Shown: positions 57,929 through 64,000 of the stretch, one piece after another
How positions within the stretch are numbered: position 1 is the stretch's first letter
Layout of the letters: each line of letters starts with the position of its first letter
Assembly: GCA_902806595.1 (NCBI GenBank)
Contig: CADCXC010000012.1
Coordinates: 496,001-560,000, forward strand
DNA from: Pyrenopolyporus hunteri
Lineage: Eukaryota > Ascomycota > Sordariomycetes > Xylariales > Hypoxylaceae
Direction of reading: 5' to 3'
Length of the DNA: 64,000 bases
Notes under the pieces: model-generated
What the model was told of the DNA's origin: nothing
Seen by the model: the letters and a program-made list of their open reading frames with translations, nothing else
The model's database searches: none
Position numbers and translations under genes: made by a program

Positions 57929-60900
57929 CTTGATAGGGTGTGGTGTCGGGCGTCTGAGATGTTGAATGTGGCTGATTGAATTTCGTCTGGAACGAAGGTA
58001 GAATCGGTGAAACTAGACTCGGCTGGTATTTTGCTGGAAAACCCAGCCAAGCCGACGTGGAAAGGGTAACTATCGGTTCGGTCTCACTCCCACTGCAATT
58101 TAGAATGCACGAGATTGAATTGCTGCAGGTTGTTGTAGATGGGTGCCGATTCGTGCACCCTGGGCTGCAAACGTTACGGTGCAAACCGAGATTTTTTTGG
58201 TGGGTGGAAGAAAGAGAGAAGGTCTGGGCAACTGCAACGAGGCAGTTGTCCGGTGGTTTCTATGGCACACAACGTGTGGTTTGGGAAAATTGTGGCTGGG
58301 GAGGTTGGGGAATGATGTCAAAAGTCAACAACTTCTGATTGACCCAGCAACCCACCCGTGCCCCACTGCCTGTGCTGACAAAGCTATCGATTAGAAAAAC
58401 TCAGTCAGGTGGTTAGGTACATACGTACCTACCCGATTTGGCACAAAACTGGGGATGTCCAAAAGAGGATATAGATAGTGGGGGCACCTTCTGCGTAGTG
58501 CATTTAAGTACCTAAGTACCTAAGTATCTCAGCGCTGCATGTTAGAGCTCTCGAGGCGATCGTAATGTAGCGTAGCGCTAAGAAAGTCTCACCCAATGCC
58601 AATTCACACCTGAATTGCTCCAGCTCTCTTACACGTTCTCCAGTGTAACAACACTGCTACACAGATTCATACGAGAATGGCTCGACGCCCGCCCAGATCT
58701 CGATTGGTACCAGCTAATCACCAATTGCGTCGTCCCAGTTCCCCTTCTTTTTTCCTCTATAAGCGCCAGAACTCGAAACTGCCAACCGTAACGGGCTGCG
58801 ATAGATTAAAGGGACAGTTCATGCGAAATCTAATCGTCCCGAACCCTCCCCGTGCGCTCTCCCAGCATAACCCATAATTGGCATCGCTAGCCGCCTGGCC
58901 ACCAGCAACCGACGAATAAGCTTCCCGTCGGGCCGCCGTTCTCTTTTTGTTCTTAGGCTATATAGTAAGGTAAGGTGGGTAGATCTCTCCCAGACACAAT
59001 AGAGGGGAGACAATCTCGTTTCACATTGCTCTCCCCTGAAGCCAGGGCGGTTCGTGGACTGTTATGGGTACCTAAATATTTAGGTAATCGGCAGCGAGAA
59101 AGGTCGTCATAGCGAGCATCACTAGGCGCCGAATCCTGATACATACATACATACGCAGTATATACCTACTACCACGAGCCTGGACGCGATCCAGTAGCTC
59201 GGAACCGGCGGCCAGCTAGGTCTGGTTCCTGGCTATAATTATACAGAACGGCTATATGATGGCACGACGGGTCCCTGAGCAGGCCGCCTCTCGCCCGCTC
59301 AAACATACCTCATATATATATAGGTAGCAGTAAGGGGGTCTAGGTCGATCATACGGAGTGCAATACGGTATATCCAGAGTAACGTTTTAAGAGGTACCCA
59401 GATCTACAACCAGGAGGTCGTCAAGTATATCCAAGTATTCCTCATCTACAATCAGTCTCCTGCTCCCTACCTCCCTCAGCTCGACGCGACCACGAGATAA
59501 CCTATATCCATTCCTCCTCCCGAGCGCCTAGCCCAGCCAGTCGTAGCCCGGAATCCTCAACTGAGTAATCAGCTTATCGCGAACAAGCCTTCCTACCCAA
59601 AGGTAAGCAAGCTAGCTAGCTAGCCAAGGTTAACGAACAAAGTTCTTCTATAGGAAGAGTAAGCTTCTGAGCAGAGAAACCCCAAAACTCCGGATCGACA
59701 CGACATGGCTAGAGGTAGGTAAGTAGGTTGTTAGCCCAGCATCCCCAACCCGAGCGAAGGATATGAAACGAACCGCGCCCCGATCCTACAGTTCAATCGC
59801 AAGCGACGGGCATGGATAGCTTGATTGGTAGCCCATCATCCATTCACTCAGCTACCTCGTAGCTATGTAAGGTATTGTATGTGCGGATGGATGGATGTGA
59901 TGGATGTGATGTACGTAAGTACCTATGTAGGTATGTATGTATGTATGTAAGCACGCTGCCGCCAGTCAGCTACGATCGCGATATACTCGCGCGCGACAAG
60001 CTTTCAGGTTCGATAAACCAACGCCACTTCTATGCTCGCCGCACAGCAAATAAACACGTCCAACTATCATCGCTTATATGGCTGACGAACCCGCTCAACC
60101 AAGTAGCAGGTATAGTTTCACACGAATGCACATACCTACCTACGCATACATGTAATACGTACGTAGACGCAGAAAGACGTGGCACTATCTCCGTGGGGAA
60201 CCTTGCCGACTTGCATTCCGCCGCCACATAAAGATGACGGGCTGATCGAGGCATCGGCAGCCCTCCGTGGTACAATGGTGTCGTAAGTCGCTTACGTACC
60301 TAGGGATTGACATGTCTAGCTACATATGTAGAGGTAAGTAGGCTAAGTAGTAATCACAAGGTGGCGACAGCAGGATTTGGAGCATTATATTTCCTTCATT
60401 GATAAGAAAAAAACGGAGCTATCCTAGGTTAATCTGCGTTGAGGTACCTTCGTAGTCATTCACATGAGGTAGGGTGTGCCCGGCAGTATCTATCTATAGA
60501 TCGTGGGTCAATAGACCACTCCGACCAAAGAAGACCACCAGAAATGCTTATCCCCAACGTCGTCCGATCATGACGAATCCCTCCGCGTGTCGGCCTTCCA
60601 CCAGCTCTCGCCCCGAACCATGCGAGCTTCTACCCCGAGGGCCTAGACGGATCGACCGTCCTTGTGCTCCTCGCACCAGAGCTCCTGTGGTGAGAGACCA
60701 GACACCCAATTAAGACGCAAACTCCCGGCCTCTCCCCAGACCACCATCCAATCGAAAACAACTCCGTACCGAAGGAAGAAAGCAAGATCCACCCTCCCCC
60801 TTTGCGCGCGCGAAAAGCCATCAACGTCCCGCTGTCAACAGAAGTGCGAACTTCGTTTTGCCCAGCGGAAAAAATCTATCAGTCCAACTCTTACGCCATG

Positions 60901-61472
60901 TGAATGCGAGTGATTTGGCTTCGAAGCACAAAGGGTATCGCACAACAGCATGGGCATGGCCAATTCCCTATGTAGGTAGAAAAGAAGACAAAAATAGAAC
61001 ATCGTCCCCCCGCTCCCCCCGATTGGGTTGAAGAGGATCGAGGTTCGTGTGAGATTAGAACGTAAGCCATCGCGCGCTTCAGTCGACCACACAGCCACGT
61101 ATAGATCCTCCAACTATCCAAAGAAAATCCGTCGGTCCGTAATCCAGCCGTCACCTCATCCTCGTCCACTCGTAGCTTCGTATACATTGTTGTTGAAGAT
61201 CCACCGAACATGGAAAAATCCGACAAGGATGGGGACATATGCTTAAGCTTCCATCCCGTAAGCCTTTTATGATCCATTTTTGGGGGGTATCCGCGAATTT
61301 TTCCAGCTTTCTCAGTCACGAGTATTTTGAACCACCATGAAAGTATAAGCTAGGATATAACAGGATAGAAAGACCGTGAGATAAAACGATATGCTTAAAT
61401 GTCCGAGCGTAAATGGTAATAGTAAAATAAAGAACAAGACGTAAGATTCGTGTGCCATTCCAATTTAGCAAC
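57929..61472. other. 3.5-kb spacer without recognisable genes
   Basis: The promoter of the membrane-protein gene is at the left. Short frames (57976-58338, 59875-60231, 60891-61319) show no motifs. Several CCTA/TAGG tracts (58415-58430, 58505-58525, 59140-59170, 59912-59952). Confidence 0.45.
59912..59952 (+). repeat. GTATGTATGTAGG microsatellite
   Basis: Tandem GTAT/GTAG units, another member of the TAGGTA-type tracts. Confidence 0.7.
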
Positions 61473-63167
61473 CTAGCAGTCGAAATAATCAGACCCGTCG
61501 TCGTCGTCTTCGGTGCGATAATCTAAGTAGGTAGGCGGCGCGTAGCGATGATCGTAGTGATCATCGTAACCGCCATAAGACGGAGGAGCATAAAGAGACG
61601 GAGTCCGGCGCGTGCGAGAGTATGATCCGGCCTGGGAGGTAGCCCGAGTTCGCGTTGTCGCTCGGTCCCCTCGACTCTTCCGGTCATCGTCGTAGCTGGA
61701 AGCCGGGGGGTCGCTGCCTCCGCGAGAAGGTCCACCGCGGCCAATGTTGATATCACCACCATCCTTGCAATGAATTTTGGTATTTCCGACCTCGATGACG
61801 GCACCCATGGGGAGCTTAATCGTAATGTCGTCGTCTGCGCTGCTAGATCTCGTGGTCCGCGTAGTGGCCGATTGCTTATAGTCGCTCTCGTCGCGGCTTG
61901 CGGTGCTGCGAGTCGAGCGGCTGCTGCCTCCGTTCTTCACGCGCCGCAGAGCCTCGGCTGTCAACGGCGGGGCAGACCCACCGCTCACATCCTCCTGATA
62001 TCGAGACGCGTCCATCACCTTGTCCTCGAAGTTGTAGAACGATCCCCGTCGACCACGTAATGCCGGCTCCATATCATACGGGGTCCCGACATCAAAGACC
62101 GAGTCGGCATCAAAACTCCGGGGTCTTGGCCGAGCGGGAAGAGCGCCAGAACCGTATTCCACCTCACGCGCCTCCCGCCGAGCCACCGCTTGGTACATGT
62201 CAGGGTCGTCCTCTAGGTCATCATCTTCAAACCCAACAGATTTTCTCCTCGAAGCCGTCTGCGAAGGCGGCGGGGGGCGGAACACTAGCCGATTCGGCTG
62301 TGTAGAAGCGGGTCGTTGGGGAGGCGGCATCCGCCGGGTATCATCATGTTCCTTACTAGTCTTCCTCGAAGATATCGAAGGCCTTCGCGTGAGTGCCTTC
62401 TCTTTTGACGGTTCGTAGTCGTATGGCTGAGGAGGAGGCTGAAATCCCATAGCAGACTGCGGACGCTGAAACCGCGACGCTAAATCCCTATTGGGAGGGT
62501 TGAAGTCCGAGTACGGAGGGCCGGGGATTGGTTGATGGACCAGTGCATGACCCATTGGGGGTGGAAGGGGACCGCCTAGCCATGGATGAGGACCGAATGG
62601 CGGGGGAGGCAGCTGCGAAGGGTGCGGCGGCGGCGGTTGGTGAGCGTATGCCGACGTCGAGAGGGGCGGACGCTGGCCATAGTACGACTCGGGCCTGGTG
62701 CGGGCGCGAGGTCTGGACGAGGCGGAAGAGATAGTCTGTTGGGGGAGAACTCCGTAGTAGGACGACTCGTCCGAGATTCGTGAGGAAGTCACAGGAGCGG
62801 TCTTGCGGGAGTGAGGGGGAGGACGCTGCTGCTTGACGAGAAGAGACTTGTCCTTCTTCACTTTGGGCCTGGGATGATCCCTAGGGTCCCTAGAGTCTCT
62901 AGGGTCTCTGGAGTCCTTCATTGAATCTCTCCTGGAGATTGAAGGCGGTCCGGTTGAGTCGGAGTCTGAGAAAGAGGGAGGAGAGGGAGGAGATCTCGGT
63001 TCTCGATAATTCGAATCTTTGCGTGATCTGCTAGTGTTTGGCTTTTCTTTTGAGGGACTGCTCGGCGCAGTAGAGCGAGCGTATTTGCGTTCGATTCCGG
63101 GGATGGCCCTACCGTCGTCGTCCGCTTCCTCGAGATATGCAACGGAGGGAGTCGACTTCTTCGCCAT
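61473..63167 (-). CDS. Large intrinsically disordered protein of unknown function
   Basis: Single exon, 564 aa, starting MAKKSTPSVAYLEEADDDGR. It is Pro/Ser/Arg/Tyr-rich throughout. Residues about 75-100 contain three near-perfect SRDPRD repeats, and 170-240 is a Pro-rich segment (PPPPHPSQLPPPPFGPHPW). The only part that looks folded is near 445-480: DDDITIKLPMGAVIEVGNTKIHCKDGGDINIG, a short beta-rich patch between disordered flanks. The tail is Tyr/Asp-rich and ends DYFDC. Numerous Ser/Arg sites (RRKS, SRRDS) suggest phosphorylation. No family name is offered. Uniform coding bias over 1.7 kb makes it a confident gene. Confidence 0.75.
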   Translation of the reverse strand: MAKKSTPSVAYLEEADDDGRAIPGIERKYARSTAPSSPSKEKPNTSRSRKDSNYREPRSPPSPPSFSDSDSTGPPSISRRDSMKDSRDPRDSRDPRDHPRPKVKKDKSLLVKQQRPPPHSRKTAPVTSSRISDESSYYGVLPQQTISSASSRPRARTRPESYYGQRPPLSTSAYAHQPPPPHPSQLPPPPFGPHPWLGGPLPPPMGHALVHQPIPGPPYSDFNPPNRDLASRFQRPQSAMGFQPPPQPYDYEPSKEKALTRRPSISSRKTSKEHDDTRRMPPPQRPASTQPNRLVFRPPPPSQTASRRKSVGFEDDDLEDDPDMYQAVARREAREVEYGSGALPARPRPRSFDADSVFDVGTPYDMEPALRGRRGSFYNFEDKVMDASRYQEDVSGGSAPPLTAEALRRVKNGGSSRSTRSTASRDESDYKQSATTRTTRSSSADDDITIKLPMGAVIEVGNTKIHCKDGGDINIGRGGPSRGGSDPPASSYDDDRKSRGDRATTRTRATSQAGSYSRTRRTPSLYAPPSYGGYDDHYDHRYAPPTYLDYRTEDDDDGSDYFDC

Positions 63168-64000
63168 GCCGAGGGCTTGTCTGCCTGATAAGTGAATCCA
63201 GTCACCGGATCAGGGATGGCGGAGCTGTCCTGCTACCCAACGAAGTGGGTTTTCCGAGTGCGTGGCAGTTGCCTGTTACTAGCTGTACAGTGCTGATAAA
63301 GTGGACGAGTGCTTTTCTTTTTTTTTTCGAAGGGTCGGGTCAGGTCAGGAAAGGAAAAGTGGTAGTGGATGTGTATGTATGTAAGATTCAATAGGGAAAG
63401 CAGGCTGGCAGACTGGCAGGCTAGATGAATGGGACCAAGCCAGGGAGTGGGGAATCCGCGCGAACAGACGTTGCGGGCGAGACTTGTAGCGTCAGAAAGT
63501 CGGGGACGGATTCGATCAGGGTAATGTGATTGAAGGGAGGTAAGGTAGTGGGCTGTTGGTTGGAGGGGGAGAAGTCTGGTTTTCAACTGAGAGCTGCAGT
63601 TAAGAACTACAAAGTCCCGCAGTAGGCAAGGAAGAGAGAAGAGATATCGACCTGTTGTTGTTGATGCTCTCTTCTGTTTCTTCCTCGTCTTCTATTTCCT
63701 TTTTTTTTCTTTTTTTTTCCCTTTCCCTCTTTTGTTTTTTCTTCTCTCTCTCTTTTTCCACTTGATTATTTTCTCATTGGGCGATGAAGAAGAATCGGGG
63801 ATGCTGCATAGAGAAACGGAGAAGTGGAAGGGTGTTGCCGGGTTGATAGAGGAGACTCGCAGGTACTTAAGGGGCGAAGTACCTAGGTTATGCAGGTAGG
63901 TACATGCAACGACCGACTGACTGACTGGCCCTGGTTTCTCTCCCCCAACTCAGCTCAGTTATTGGTTGCAGGTGTATAGGCAAGCAGGTATTGTACTGTC
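63168..64000. other. Upstream region of the disordered-protein gene
   Basis: Contains long pyrimidine tracts on the plus strand (63310-63335 and 63655-63775), thus purine-rich on the coding strand of the gene at left, and a TAGGTA patch at 63865-63905. No gene is supported before the window ends. Confidence 0.5.

Noticed and set aside
60268..60278. TGGTACAATGG resembling a tRNA A box
   Set aside because: No matching B box (GGTTCRANTCC) or cloverleaf stems follow within tRNA distance.

Overview
The window looks like a chromosomal segment of a filamentous ascomycete (Pezizomycotina, probably Sordariomycetes). Protein genes have short GT-AG introns (about 50-220 bp), some with recognisable CTAAC-type branch sites. 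Gene families include fibrillarin, ribosomal protein L17, a pisatin-demethylase-like P450, a DHA2 drug:H+ antiporter, a cAMP-receptor-like GPCR and a DUF6590 protein. Repeats are turned into extreme AT-rich blocks by C-to-T/G-to-A change, the mark of repeat-induced point mutation (RIP). No prokaryotic features, tRNA, rRNA or CRISPR array were seen.

Layout. 0.9-3.2 kb: a nine-exon DHA2 transporter. 3.8-17.3 kb: a 13.5-kb RIP-destroyed block. It resolves into one Copia retrotransposon (156-bp LTRs at 3834 and 17136) with a second, different Copia element (about 268-bp LTRs at 9376 and 15510) inserted into the end of its pol gene, in the same orientation. 17.3-22.4 kb: gene-poor, with a palindrome, a minisatellite, an A25 run and a possible small inverted-repeat element. 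22.5-24.0 kb: GPCR on the minus strand. 24-31.4 kb: gene-poor, with a Tc1/mariner transposase relic and a 1.3-kb element with about 250-bp terminal inverted repeats whose interior is RIPed. 31.4-33.0 kb: cytochrome P450. 34.3-35.8 kb: low-complexity hypothetical protein.

36.3-39.0 kb: the housekeeping core, NOP1 (fibrillarin) and RPL17, head to head across 535 bp; both act in ribosome production. 40.9-43.3 kb: F-box protein. 47.8-49.9 kb: coiled-coil protein. 53.1-54.9 kb: DUF6590 protein in seven exons. 56.5-57.9 kb: single-pass membrane protein. 61.5-63.2 kb: large disordered protein. Long spacers between them carry many CCTA/TAGG-rich tracts.

Apart from the NOP1/RPL17 pair, nothing indicates that neighbouring genes share a pathway. 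The transporter and the P450 lie about 28 kb apart, separated by repeats, and do not form a convincing metabolite cluster. The most informative part of the window is the repeat biology: nested, datable elements, RIP that spares CpG, and strand-biased residual bases. I did not find a clearly new biological system. Exon coordinates were worked out by hand from splice motifs, reading frame and remembered family patterns, and need transcript support.
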